From Labilithrix luteola (GTDB lineage Bacteria; Myxococcota_A; Polyangia; Polyangiales; Polyangiaceae): a stretch of 64,000 nt of DNA. The position numbers were made by a program, and so were the translations under genes. How positions within the stretch are numbered: the stretch's first letter is position 1; each line of letters begins with the position of its first letter. The notes under the pieces are model-generated. The model was given only the letters and a program-made list of their open reading frames with translations. It did no database searches and was not told the DNA's origin. Positions 33,727 through 42,159 of this stretch are shown in pieces. The stretch is taken from the NCBI RefSeq assembly GCF_001263205.1, contig NZ_CP012333.1, forward strand, positions 2,976,001 through 3,040,000, in the 5' to 3' direction.

Positions 33727-34692
33727 CTACCGCATGAAAGCCCAAGCGTCGGCGACGATCTCCTCGAGGTTGGAACGCTTCGCCTGAAAGCCCAAAATTC
33801 TCGCGGCGCGCTCGACTTTGGCCACGAGGATCGCCGGATCCCCGGCCCGTGTCGGCGCCTCGACGACAGGGATGGCATGACCCGTCACACGACGCGCAGC
33901 ATCAATGACCTCGCGCACCGAATGTCCCCGCCCGGTGCCCAGGTTGAACGCGCCGCTCTCCCCGCCCTTCCGGAGAAAATCGACGGCGCCCAGGTGCGCA
34001 TCGCACAAATCGCGTACGTGGATGTAGTCGCGGATGCAGGTGCCGTCGGGGGTGGGCCAGGTCGTTCCGTAAACGTTGATCGCCGGTCGCTTGCCGCGCG
34101 CGACGTCGAGAATGATCGGCAAGAGATGCGTTTCGGGTGAGTGCCGCTCACCCAGACCAACTTGGTGGTAGGCGCCGGCCGCGTTGAAATAGCGGAGCGA
34201 CGACCACCGAAGTCCGTAGGCGCGACCATAGGCTTCGAGCGCGCGCTCGATCGCGAGCTTCGTTTCCCCGTAGGGATTTACGGGCCGCTTCGGGTGCTCC
34301 TCGTCGATCGGCACCTCGTCCGGCGTTCCATAGACGGCCGCCGTCGACGAAAGGACGAACGCTCCGACCTTCGCATCGAGCGTGGCCTCGAGGAGACCGA
34401 GGGTCGCCGTGAGGTTGCCCTGGAAGTAGCGACGCGGGTCCGTCACCGACTCTTCCACCCGGCTCTTTGCGGCAAAGTGGAAGATGGCATCGGTCTTTGC
34501 ATCACGGAGAAGAGCGAGGACTTCGCTGCTATCTGCAACGTCGCCCTGGACGAAGCGAGCTTCGTTCGCGACCGCGTCGCGATGACCGGTGGAGAGATCG
34601 TCGAGGACGGTCACGTCGTGGCCGGCGTCGAGCAGGGTCCGCACCATGTGCGAGCCGATGTATCCCGCGCCACCCGTAACGAGCGCTCTCAC
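33727..34692 (-). CDS. galE: UDP-glucose 4-epimerase
   Basis: 321 residues with TGGAGYIGSH at the NAD-binding start, VLDDLSTGH, the catalytic Ser/Tyr/Lys set (SSTAAVYG and NPYGETK) and the substrate loop LRYFNAAGA, then RDYIHVRDLCDAHL. It interconverts UDP-glucose and UDP-galactose. Its start overlaps the stop of the upstream methyltransferase (ATGA-type, 4 bases), so the two genes are coupled. Length is slightly below the E. coli enzyme but all motifs are complete. Subfamily assignment to UDP-Glc is the usual one; UDP-GlcNAc use cannot be excluded. Confidence 0.95.
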   Translation of the reverse strand: MRALVTGGAGYIGSHMVRTLLDAGHDVTVLDDLSTGHRDAVANEARFVQGDVADSSEVLALLRDAKTDAIFHFAAKSRVEESVTDPRRYFQGNLTATLGLLEATLDAKVGAFVLSSTAAVYGTPDEVPIDEEHPKRPVNPYGETKLAIERALEAYGRAYGLRWSSLRYFNAAGAYHQVGLGERHSPETHLLPIILDVARGKRPAINVYGTTWPTPDGTCIRDYIHVRDLCDAHLGAVDFLRKGGESGAFNLGTGRGHSVREVIDAARRVTGHAIPVVEAPTRAGDPAILVAKVERAARILGFQAKRSNLEEIVADAWAFMR

Positions 34693-35381
34693 GAACGGAC
34701 CTCGACCTCGAGCTTTGCCGGCTCGTGCTTTGGAGACTCGTACTGTTCGCCCCCTCGTTCGGAGGGCACGAGTGACATGAAGTAGTAGCGCACGCGATCG
34801 TTCGTGGGGCTCGATCCGAGGACGTCACCGCTGCCGACGTCGAACCCCGCTCGCCGAGCGAGCCCCGCATAGGCGTCGGGATCACGACAGTAGCGACCAC
34901 GATCCATCATGGCGAGGACGTTGTTGAACAGCTGCCCGGGCAAGAAGACGATGTCGTTCGTCACCACACGAACGAGACGGGGCGACGACGCCACGAGCCG
35001 AAGCACGCCGTCGGCTTCCGCGTTCGTAAGGTGGTGGAGAACCCCGGAGAGGACGACGCCCGTGGGCTCGAGCTCGCGAACATCTTCCTCCTGCAGCATC
35101 CGGCATTCGAAGCGTACGCCCGGTCGGTTGCCATAGCGGGCTTTCGCCGCCTCGATCGCGACCGGATCGGTGTCGATCCCGAGATAGCTCTCGAACGACG
35201 ACAGATAGCGAAGCGCATCGCCCGTTCCGCAGCCGACGTCGAGAACGACGCGGCCCGCACCTGATTCACCTTCGCCCAAACGCTCATAGAGCGAGCGCAT
35301 GTCGATACCGCCCACCACGCGCGGGCGAATCTGGTCGTAGACGAACGGATGGCCGAGGATCTTGCGGTACAACCCAAGCAT
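34689..35381 (-). CDS. Class I SAM-dependent methyltransferase
   Basis: About 230 residues. VLDVGCGTGDAL is the SAM-binding motif I and SYLGIDTD motif II; LSGVLHHLTNAEA is motif IV. C-terminal part has no recognised domain and ends in a charged tail. Substrate unknown; its coupling to galE suggests methylation of a sugar, lipid or nucleotide sugar in a glycan pathway. ATG at 35381 is given; a GTG three codons upstream is also in frame. Confidence 0.88.
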   Translation of the reverse strand: MLGLYRKILGHPFVYDQIRPRVVGGIDMRSLYERLGEGESGAGRVVLDVGCGTGDALRYLSSFESYLGIDTDPVAIEAAKARYGNRPGVRFECRMLQEEDVRELEPTGVVLSGVLHHLTNAEADGVLRLVASSPRLVRVVTNDIVFLPGQLFNNVLAMMDRGRYCRDPDAYAGLARRAGFDVGSGDVLGSSPTNDRVRYYFMSLVPSERGGEQYESPKHEPAKLEVEVRS

Positions 35382-35428
35382 CGACGGCACAGCTTAGCGG
35401 AATCGAAAGAAAAGCGCGCGACAGGTGC

Positions 35429-35457
35429 TTGACATGATGGGGCACAAAAAGTAGATA
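35429..35457 (+). promoter_or_regulatory. Sigma-70-type promoter of tRNA-Lys
   Basis: TTGACA at 35429-35434, 17 bases, then TAGATA at 35452-35457, ending 15 bases before the tRNA. This is almost the consensus housekeeping promoter and the clearest in the window. Confidence 0.85.
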
Positions 35458-35472
35458 GCTGCGCATCGGCAC

Positions 35473-35545
35473 GGGCCAATAGCTCAATTGGTAGAGCAGT
35501 GGACTCTTAATCCATTGGTTTCGGGTTCAAGTCCCGGTTGGCCCA
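35473..35545 (+). tRNA. tRNA-Lys (anticodon CTT)
   Basis: A complete 73-nt cloverleaf. Acceptor GGGCCAA pairs with TTGGCCC; the D arm is GCTCAATTGGTAGAGC; the anticodon stem GTGGA/TCCAT holds the loop CTCTTAA, so the anticodon is CTT (lysine, AAG codons); the T arm is TCGGGTTCAAGTCCCGG-like. The discriminator A is 35545 and CCA is not encoded. A strong promoter precedes it and a strong terminator follows, so it is a single-gene transcription unit. Confidence 0.97.
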
Positions 35546-35562
35546 CTAGGGTGTAGTGAAGA

Positions 35563-35599
35563 GAAAACGAGCAGGCTGAATGGCCTGCTCGTTTTTTTG
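35563..35599 (+). terminator. Intrinsic terminator of tRNA-Lys
   Basis: ACGAGCAGGC (35567-35576), a 6-base loop and GCCTGCTCGT (35583-35592) form a perfect stem. An A-run before and a run of seven Ts after it make a textbook terminator, 18 bases after the tRNA. Confidence 0.92.
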
Positions 35600-35608
35600 G
35601 TTTTTGTG

Positions 35609-35642
35609 GCGAAAATGCCGGGCACTTGCCCGGCATTTTCGC
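35609..35642. terminator. Second perfect 15-bp hairpin downstream of tRNA-Lys
   Basis: GCGAAAATGCCGGGC at 35609-35623 pairs perfectly with 35628-35642 across a 4-base loop. Unlike the first hairpin no T-run follows, and it sits only 10 bases further on, at the edge of the repeat patch. It could back up termination or act on the other strand. Confidence 0.7.
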
Positions 35643-35650
35643 TCCTTCGG

Positions 35651-35887
35651 CCCAACGCGGCGGTGGTGGGAACGCGCCTTCGGATCAACGCGGCGGTGAT
35701 GGGAGCGCTCCTGCAGCCCAACGCGGCGGTGGTGGGAACGCGCCTTCGGATCAACGGGGCGGTGATGGGAGACCGCCCAACTTGAGAACCCGGCTTCGCG
35801 CCGCCGGGGTCGAGCGTCACCAACGAGCGGGCGGTGATGGGTACGCGTTCGGGTCAACGGGGCGGTGAGTACCGAACGTGAGACCCC
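35651..35887. repeat. 33-bp tandem repeats with interspersed longer copies
   Basis: The core CAACGSGGCGGTGRTGGG recurs at 35653, 35686, 35719 and 35752, exactly 33 bases apart, and again at 35821 and 35855 (34 apart). Units alternate, so a 55-base block at 35651-35705 is repeated at 35717-35771 with a single difference. The unit length is a multiple of three, but no reading frame carries a start, ribosome-binding site or conserved product, so it is most likely intergenic repeat DNA. Confidence 0.85.
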
Positions 35888-35910
35888 GGCTTCGCGCCGC
35901 CGGGGTCGAG
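35784..35910. repeat. Pair of 31-bp hairpin repeats
   Basis: GAGAACCCGGCTTCGCGCCG at 35784 and GAGACCCCGGCTTCGCGCCG at 35880 begin two copies of about 30 bases that differ at one position. Each contains GACCCCGGC...GCCGGGGTC-type complementary arms and so folds into a 9-bp hairpin. Related CGTGAGAAC fragments follow to about 36040. Together with the 33-bp array this fills the tRNA-to-gene gap; I see no gene in 35546-36285. Confidence 0.75.
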
Positions 35911-36285
35911 TGACGACGCGGCTTCGGGCCAGCTTGGGCCGGCAGGGTCGGGCGTGAGAACGCGGCACGACCGGAGACCCCAGCTTGGCACCGGCGCGAG
36001 GAGCCAGCTTGAGGCCAGCGTACGGAGCGTGAGAACGTGGCCCGACGTCTGAGCGCGCCGCCCGGACTACCGCGCGGGTCTAGGAAAGCTCGTTTGGTCG
36101 AAGACGGGACTGGTCGTCGCCGGGCCGGGGTGAGCGAGGCCGGATCGAGCTTCGAGCCACCGTCATGGCGATGAGCTGACGCTTGCGGTGGTGGTGCCCC
36201 GCGCCCTCGATTTGGCGGAACGGGAGTGGCCGTGCTTCGTGGGTGGTGCACGGCGATCCAGCGAGCTGGTGAGCTCTGAGCCGCG

Positions 36286-38124
36286 ATGCAACGTGGTATC
36301 GTGCCCCGGGTGCGCACGAGGAGTACACGACGAAGCATCCGACTGTTCTTCGTTCTGTGCGCGCTGCCGCTGTTTTGCGTCTTCCCGTTCCTGAGCGCGG
36401 TCAACAACCCGAACGAGAACGTGCGCACGTACATGACGATGGCGCTCGTCCAGCAGCACACGCTCAAGCTGGACCACATCGTCGAGACCTTCGGCTGGAC
36501 GAACGATATGGCGCTCGTCCCCACCAATCCGCCGTATCGCGTGTCGGTCAAGGCGCCGGCGACGAGCTTCGCAGGCGTCGTTCCGTATGCCGTCTTCGCG
36601 GCCGTCGCCCCGCACTTCGGGATGCCGTTTCCGACGAACGCCACGCCACACTCGGAGATCGTCGATTACCTCCGCGTCACGACCTGGGTGGTGCGCCTCT
36701 TCGCCATCCAGCTGCCCTGCTTCCTCTTCTTGATCTGGCTCGAGAAGTACCTGCGAGACTTCTCGTCGGACGTCAGCCTGCGCCTCGCCGCGGTCGCAGC
36801 GGCGGGCCTCGGAACGAACTACCTGGCTTATGCGAACATGTTCGCGAGCCACGCGCCATTCGCCATCGCCGCCTTCGTGTCCTTCGGACTCGCGGAGCGC
36901 GAGCTGCGCAAGAGCCGCGGTGATGCACGCGCAGTCAGCTGGCGAGCCGCCTTCTGGTCCGGCTGGTTTTGTGGCTGGAGCGTGCTTCTCGAGTATCACG
37001 CGCTCCCGCTCGCGATCGTTCTCGCCATCTACGGCGTCGTCGCCTTTCGGCGACCGACACGGCTTCTCGCGTTCGCGGGAGGTGGTCTCTTCCACGTCGC
37101 CCTGATGATGCTCTTCCAGTGGAAGGCGTACGGGAATCCGCTCACGCCCGGCCATCGCATGGTCGAGAGCGGCCTTCGCGTCCACCATCAGGCAGGCCTC
37201 TTCGGCGCCACGTTGCCCGACCCGGAGCACATTCGCGCCGTCTGGTTCGACCTCGGATTCGGGTTCTTTGGCACGAGCCCGTTCATGTGGCTCGGCCTCC
37301 TCGCCATCCCGTTCGCGCTCTTGCTTCCGAAGGGACCGCCTCGCCAGCGCAAGCTCCTTCGCTGGGCCACGTTCGTCTGGGTGTTCGGCCTCTTCGTTCT
37401 CTCGGCTGGCGCGAGCGGCTTCGGCAACTGGCGCGGAGGGTGGACCGTGGGCCCGCGCTACTTGGGGGCCGCGCCGCCGTTCGTGGCGTTCGGTGCGCTC
37501 GTCGTCGGTGAACGATTCGCCCGCAAATCGCGCATGCGCCGCTCGATCGTTCGCGGTGTGTGGGGCGGTCTCGCCATCGCCAGCGTGCTGACGATGGGCC
37601 TCGTCGGCATCCTCTACGACACGCTCCCCGAGGAGATCGATCGACCGCTCGTGCAGTTCTCCATTCCGTTCATCCGAACGGGGTTCGTTCCCCACCACAT
37701 CGGCGAGTGGTTCGGCTGGACGAGCATCACGCCCTGGTATTTCGTCCTCGCTGCGCTTCTCCTCGCGCCGATTCTGGCGGCACTCGTCTTCGACGCCGAG
37801 CGCAGCGTCAAAGACCGTTCGCTTCGCATCGGCGCCGCCGTGGTCGCTCTCGCCGTCGGTCTCGCACCGTCGTTCAGCCGCTCCGCCACGAGCGAAGATC
37901 AAGTTCACGCGGCGCTCCGAAACCTCGTTCAGGTGTGGGAGCCGAAAGGGCGCGATCGAATCTCGCTGCTCCGCACCGAAGCCGAGCGCTTTGGTCCGCG
38001 ACGACCTTGCATGTGGTATCGCCTTGCCGATCTCGAGCGCATCGTCGCCCTGAACGCCGAAGCCGCGAACGACGAGCGGCGCGCACAGGCCCCCCGTGGC
38101 CAGTGCCCACGGAGGATCTTCTGA
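36286..38124 (+). CDS. Large polytopic membrane protein, GT-C-like
   Basis: 612 residues with about 11 hydrophobic helices. The first loop carries NNPNENVRTYMTMALVQQHTLKLD; a later loop has YGNPLTPGHRMVE, as in the 'GNPL.P' loop of GT-C enzymes, and FGFFGTSPF. The acidic residue expected after the first helix is replaced by an Asn/Glu cluster, so whether it is an active glycosyltransferase is unclear. Its stop overlaps the start of the next membrane gene (TGATG), and a GGAGG ribosome-binding site for that gene lies inside it, so both are made together. It probably works on surface glycans or lipids. Confidence 0.68.
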   Translation: MQRGIVPRVRTRSTRRSIRLFFVLCALPLFCVFPFLSAVNNPNENVRTYMTMALVQQHTLKLDHIVETFGWTNDMALVPTNPPYRVSVKAPATSFAGVVPYAVFAAVAPHFGMPFPTNATPHSEIVDYLRVTTWVVRLFAIQLPCFLFLIWLEKYLRDFSSDVSLRLAAVAAAGLGTNYLAYANMFASHAPFAIAAFVSFGLAERELRKSRGDARAVSWRAAFWSGWFCGWSVLLEYHALPLAIVLAIYGVVAFRRPTRLLAFAGGGLFHVALMMLFQWKAYGNPLTPGHRMVESGLRVHHQAGLFGATLPDPEHIRAVWFDLGFGFFGTSPFMWLGLLAIPFALLLPKGPPRQRKLLRWATFVWVFGLFVLSAGASGFGNWRGGWTVGPRYLGAAPPFVAFGALVVGERFARKSRMRRSIVRGVWGGLAIASVLTMGLVGILYDTLPEEIDRPLVQFSIPFIRTGFVPHHIGEWFGWTSITPWYFVLAALLLAPILAALVFDAERSVKDRSLRIGAAVVALAVGLAPSFSRSATSEDQVHAALRNLVQVWEPKGRDRISLLRTEAERFGPRRPCMWYRLADLERIVALNAEAANDERRAQAPRGQCPRRIF

Positions 38125-39887
38125 TGGCTATCGAACGGCGGATCGCGCCGACTTCCTTACGGCTGGTCCTCGTCGCACTCGCGGGCCTGCTCATCGCGCT
38201 TCTCGGCTGGTGGCCGATGATTGCGCAATACCCGCATACCCCCGAGCTCGACGGCCAATATTCGTTTTACCAATTCGAAATTGGCAAGGCGATCATCTCT
38301 CGTTATCACGAATTCCCGCTCTGGAATCCGTATGACTGTCGCGGCATCCCTCATTGGGATTTCCCGGAGTCGATGGGCGCCTCGCCGCTCCTCCTCTTGG
38401 GATTCTGGCTGCCGCCGCTCATTCAGTATTACCTTTGGAACATCCTGCACTGCGCTGCCGGCTTCGTCGGCATGTGGCTGCTCGTCCGCGACGACCTGAA
38501 GCTCAGTCGCATCGCGTCGTTCGCGGCGGCCACCGGTTGGGCACTCGGCGCGGCTCACACGGCGCAGTACTCGACCGGCCACGTGATGATGGCCGGGTTC
38601 TGGAACTTCCCGCTGCTCCTCTTCCTGTGGCGACGGGCGGAGAACTCCATCGGCTCGGCCATCGGCGTGGGCATTCTGCTCTCGTGGATGATCTACGACG
38701 GCGGCACCTACCCTGTTCCGTTTTGCGTGCTGCTCCTCGTGCTCGAGGCTGCGACGCGACTCACTTCGCTCGCCCGACTCAAGTCGATCGTCGTCGCGGG
38801 GGTCGTCACCGGGGCCACCGGCATCCTCCTCGCCGCCCCTCGCCTCCTCCCCATTTCGAAGCAGTTCTCCGGCCACGTGCGGCCGAACCCGTATCCCGAC
38901 GTCGACAGCATCACCAACATGGCGAACGTGCGGTCGATGTTCCTCATGCGGCAGACGCAGTGGTCACTCCACCTGCCCGGCCAGCAGTACGTCTGGAACG
39001 AATACATCTCGTATCTCGGCATCGCGGGTCTGCTCATCGCGCTCGTGGGTATGTGCATCGCGGCCGTCCGCCGGCGTTGGCTCGTCGTCCTCACGCTGAT
39101 GGTGTTCGTCCTGATGCTCGGTCACTTCGCGAGCTGGGCGCCCTGGCACGTGCTGCAGACGCGCGTCTTCCCGTTCACGTCGATGCGCGTTTCTTCGCGC
39201 TTCCGTTTCTTCATGACGGCCTTCGCGGCCATGTTCGTCGCCATCGCCATCGACGAGCTTCCGCCCATCGTCGGACGCTTCGCCGGTCCTTCGCGCGGCA
39301 AGATCGCTCGCGTAGCCGTCGTGGGCCTCGCGTTCTTGAGCGCGGGCGACGTCATGGCCTTCGGCTACGAGATGTTGACCGCGCGCTTTGGCTGGGCACC
39401 GCCGGTCACCGTCGAGGCATCACCGCGCTTCTACTATGGAGGCCCCGGCCTCACACCTGTGTTCACCGACCAGCCCAGGCAAAACCGCGCTTGGACGGGT
39501 TGCCGAGCCGTCTCGTGGGCCTTCTACGAGAACGCCCCCGTGTGGACGGGTGACGTTCCCCAAGTGCGGGCGTCCGATGCCAATGCCACCGTCGGCAACG
39601 TTCGCCGCACGCCGAATCGCTTCACGTTCGAGACGGACGTGAACGCGCCGACTGCGCGCATCCGCGTCAACAGCGCCTATGGCGACGGCTGGCGCACGGA
39701 CGTCGGAACCGTCGTCAACGACGGTGACCTTCTGGCCGTCGACGTCCCGCAAGGGCACCACGTCGTGCACCTGCGCTACTGGCCGAACTACCTGACGCTC
39801 GGCCTCTGGATGGCCTTCGTCGGCGTCGTCGGCATCGCCGCTTACGCCTTCCGCGGGAAGCTGTTCCGCGCGAAGAGCAAAGCCTAG
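38124..39887 (+). CDS. YfhO-like large membrane protein
   Basis: 587 residues. LDGQYSFYQFEIGKAIISRYHEFPLWNPY is followed by GIPHWDFPESM, the first-loop layout of YfhO-type proteins, where acidic residues mark a GT-C-like site. About 11 helices follow, then a C-terminal beta-rich periplasmic domain (residues about 495-560: NRFTFETDVNAPTARIRVNSAYG) and one last helix. In Gram-positive bacteria YfhO modifies lipoteichoic acid with GlcNAc; the substrate here is not known. Coupled to the preceding gene. Its TAG overlaps the stop of the next convergent gene through CTAG. Confidence 0.8.
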   Translation: MAIERRIAPTSLRLVLVALAGLLIALLGWWPMIAQYPHTPELDGQYSFYQFEIGKAIISRYHEFPLWNPYDCRGIPHWDFPESMGASPLLLLGFWLPPLIQYYLWNILHCAAGFVGMWLLVRDDLKLSRIASFAAATGWALGAAHTAQYSTGHVMMAGFWNFPLLLFLWRRAENSIGSAIGVGILLSWMIYDGGTYPVPFCVLLLVLEAATRLTSLARLKSIVVAGVVTGATGILLAAPRLLPISKQFSGHVRPNPYPDVDSITNMANVRSMFLMRQTQWSLHLPGQQYVWNEYISYLGIAGLLIALVGMCIAAVRRRWLVVLTLMVFVLMLGHFASWAPWHVLQTRVFPFTSMRVSSRFRFFMTAFAAMFVAIAIDELPPIVGRFAGPSRGKIARVAVVGLAFLSAGDVMAFGYEMLTARFGWAPPVTVEASPRFYYGGPGLTPVFTDQPRQNRAWTGCRAVSWAFYENAPVWTGDVPQVRASDANATVGNVRRTPNRFTFETDVNAPTARIRVNSAYGDGWRTDVGTVVNDGDLLAVDVPQGHHVVHLRYWPNYLTLGLWMAFVGVVGIAAYAFRGKLFRAKSKA

Positions 39888-40615
39888 AAGGCGAACGAAA
39901 AGCCGAGAGGCGTTGCGGGCGCAGCAGGCGTGAGCGGGTCGCGGGCTTTCGCGACGAGCGTGTCGGACTGAAAGGTCGACGCTCGATCGCGGATGCCGCG
40001 CGGCTCGTGCTCGAGGCGCGGCTCGCGCGAACGGTTGGCGATAAGCACGATTCCGCCCACCGTGAGCCCACCGCCGCCGAGGAGGCACACGAGGCCCGAC
40101 GTGGTGAGGTCGACGTGGGTGCGCGAGCGCGTGTCGGCGGACACCGCCACGAGGATGAGACCAACGAGCGCGATCACGCCTCCGCCGGCGATCATCACCG
40201 CGCCGCCCGCGACGGCGCCCTTCGAAGGACTCCGAACCGCGAGATCGACGTCACCACCATCCTCGGCGGTCATCACGAAGTCGTGTGGCTCTTCGGTGTT
40301 GCCGGCGAAGACGACGCGCATCGTCGAGCCGATCGGAACCGCCGCGTCGCAAGGCGACGAACAGACGTACACCGCTTGCACGCCACGCACCTCGTAGAGA
40401 TCGGCGTGATCTTTGGGCCGGACCGTACGGAAGTGCACGCGCACGGCCCCTGCCATCGCGGCTTGCGCCTGCACTCGCGGCGGCGGAGGCTGCTCGGGAG
40501 CCGCCTCGATGGTCACGTTCGGCGTCTCGTTCGGCGTCTCGTCCGCAGCCGCGGGAGCCGCCAACGAGAACAGAGACGACGCGACGAGTCCCCCGAGCAC
40601 TCCACGGACGGTCAT
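39884..40615 (-). CDS. Hypothetical exported protein with two membrane helices
   Basis: 243 residues. A signal peptide (LVASSLFSLAAPAAADE) is followed by a Pro/Glu-rich stretch, a beta-rich segment (VRVHFRTVRPKDHADLYEV, then YVCSSPCDAAVP), and near residues 130-190 two hydrophobic helices. The segment around CSSPC resembles PEGA-like 'C..PC' loops found in other myxobacterial membrane proteins with the same layout. It overlaps the start of nothing downstream, but its start overlaps the stop of the metallopeptidase gene by 4 bases (ATGA), so they form an operon. Confidence 0.72.
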   Translation of the reverse strand: MTVRGVLGGLVASSLFSLAAPAAADETPNETPNVTIEAAPEQPPPPRVQAQAAMAGAVRVHFRTVRPKDHADLYEVRGVQAVYVCSSPCDAAVPIGSTMRVVFAGNTEEPHDFVMTAEDGGDVDLAVRSPSKGAVAGGAVMIAGGGVIALVGLILVAVSADTRSRTHVDLTTSGLVCLLGGGGLTVGGIVLIANRSREPRLEHEPRGIRDRASTFQSDTLVAKARDPLTPAAPATPLGFSFAF

Positions 40616-42147
40616 CGTTCGATGGTACCAACGATCCCCGGCCGCCCCAGCGTGATCGCGCGTCGGACGTCGGCAAGCGGGGCCGCCTCCTCGAAACGAA
40701 CCGTGATCACGTGCCGCCCAGGCCTACCGGTCGATGCACTCGAGGAGGTCACGAGGCCCAACGTTCCGAAGAGTGCGCCGAGATCGACGGGCGAAGGTTC
40801 ACTGCCCATCCTCTCGTGCAGCTCGCGGAGGACGTTCAGTCCCGTCGCACGATCACCTGCGGCAAACACACGATCGAGGTCCCATCGCACCGCGTTGTTT
40901 CCGCCTTCGGCGAGGATTCCTCGCAAGGCGTCTTCGAGACCAAGACGACCATCGGTGCGCTTTCGAATCTCGACGTCGGCGAGCAAGAAGAAGAGCGCAC
41001 CGCCCCAATAGGTTCGACCCCACGTCGGCGTTTGATCGAGTCCTCGGTCACCGGCAGCGGGCAGACCATTCGGCAAGCCGCGCACGAGGCCGCTCCACGC
41101 GCGCTCGGCGTCGATGAAGCCCGCACGTGCACGGACGAACGGCTCGACGTACGTCGCGAGTCCCTCTTCGGCCCACGCGAACGAACGCGAGACGGAGGGG
41201 AACGCGAGATGAATCAGCTCGTGGACGAGCACCCAATCGTCGGCCAACGCGGCCGTCGTCGCGCGCTCACCAACGCGCATGAGCACGGTCCCACCACCGC
41301 CGGCGAGCGTGCGCCCGCCGCCGACCCAACCACCACGCGACGGCACGAACAACACCAGCGAATACGGAAGTGGGAAACGCCCGAAATACCCGGCCACGGC
41401 TCGTGCGCGCGTCTCCGCCCAGGCCACGAGCTCGTCGTCTTTGATGGCAAGCTTGCCGGGGGCGATGGCGATAGCGAGCCGAGCGCCGTTCACGTCGACA
41501 ACGCGCGACCGGAACGTCCCGAACGCGCTGTACGGCGAGCTCCTCAAATCGTCGAGCGAGATGTCCCAAGCGTCGCGCGCAGCACTCGACGGATACACGC
41601 CGGTGACGAATCGCGATCCATCGGACGTCTCCACCCGAAACCGAATCTTCGAGGTCGTGTCACCCTCGAAGAACGGCGCGAGCAGCCACGTGGACGGCGG
41701 TGCCTCGACGGTCTCGCCCTCTTCGCTCGCCACGTCGACGTCGTCGATGGATCGGGCGGCTTCGCGCAGCGCGTAGCGATAACGCACTCGGCAAGGCGCT
41801 TTCGCGCATTCGGGCGCGATGAACGCACGCCCGTCGTGCGCGAGCGGACGGAGCGGAGCCGACGGGTCATCGCGATGGTCGACCCCGACGACTGCATCGC
41901 GTACCCAGCGCTCGGCCCCCAGATCCACGAAGAGTGCGGCACCGGCGCCGCGCGCGAGGCGAGCTTCGACGAAAACGTCCCCCGAGACGACATCCCATCG
42001 CGCGGTGTAGTCGCCGACGAAGTCCGGTCCGGCGAGCTGCGCGACGGACTCGCCACGCGATGGATCGCGTGCGCTCGAACCTGGCCGAGCGCACGCTGAG
42101 ACGAAAGCGAGAAGGTGAACGAGGACGACGAGCGCAGCGAGGCGCAT
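40612..42147 (-). CDS. M61-like (gluzincin) zinc metallopeptidase lipoprotein
   Basis: 511 residues with a signal and lipobox VSAC (Cys19). A beta-rich N-terminal domain (residues about 45-230) is followed by the catalytic domain with HELIH (His309, Glu310, His313) and WAEEGLATYVE (the third zinc ligand, Glu327 or Glu328), the gluzincin HExxH...E arrangement of the M61/M1 group. A helical part (ALFFLLADVEIRKRT) and a short beta C-terminal part with SPVDLGALFGTLG follow; no PDZ is obvious. It should act outside the cell or in the periplasm. It is the middle gene of a three-gene minus-strand operon. Confidence 0.83.
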   Translation of the reverse strand: MRLAALVVLVHLLAFVSACARPGSSARDPSRGESVAQLAGPDFVGDYTARWDVVSGDVFVEARLARGAGAALFVDLGAERWVRDAVVGVDHRDDPSAPLRPLAHDGRAFIAPECAKAPCRVRYRYALREAARSIDDVDVASEEGETVEAPPSTWLLAPFFEGDTTSKIRFRVETSDGSRFVTGVYPSSAARDAWDISLDDLRSSPYSAFGTFRSRVVDVNGARLAIAIAPGKLAIKDDELVAWAETRARAVAGYFGRFPLPYSLVLFVPSRGGWVGGGRTLAGGGGTVLMRVGERATTAALADDWVLVHELIHLAFPSVSRSFAWAEEGLATYVEPFVRARAGFIDAERAWSGLVRGLPNGLPAAGDRGLDQTPTWGRTYWGGALFFLLADVEIRKRTDGRLGLEDALRGILAEGGNNAVRWDLDRVFAAGDRATGLNVLRELHERMGSEPSPVDLGALFGTLGLVTSSSASTGRPGRHVITVRFEEAAPLADVRRAITLGRPGIVGTIER

Positions 42148-42159
42148 CGTCGTCGCCTC

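Noticed and set aside
35651..35887. Repeat array as a CRISPR
   Set aside because: Units are contiguous and alternating, not identical repeats with unique spacers, and there are no cas genes.
35546..35968. 140-codon minus-strand frame with 11-residue repeats (SHHRRV units)
   Set aside because: It comes only from the 33-bp DNA repeat and runs through both hairpins and the T-run of the tRNA terminator; no start signal.
35545..36285. tRNA-Lys 3' end as an integration site of a mobile element
   Set aside because: No second copy of the tRNA end, no integrase and no phage or plasmid genes are visible in the window.
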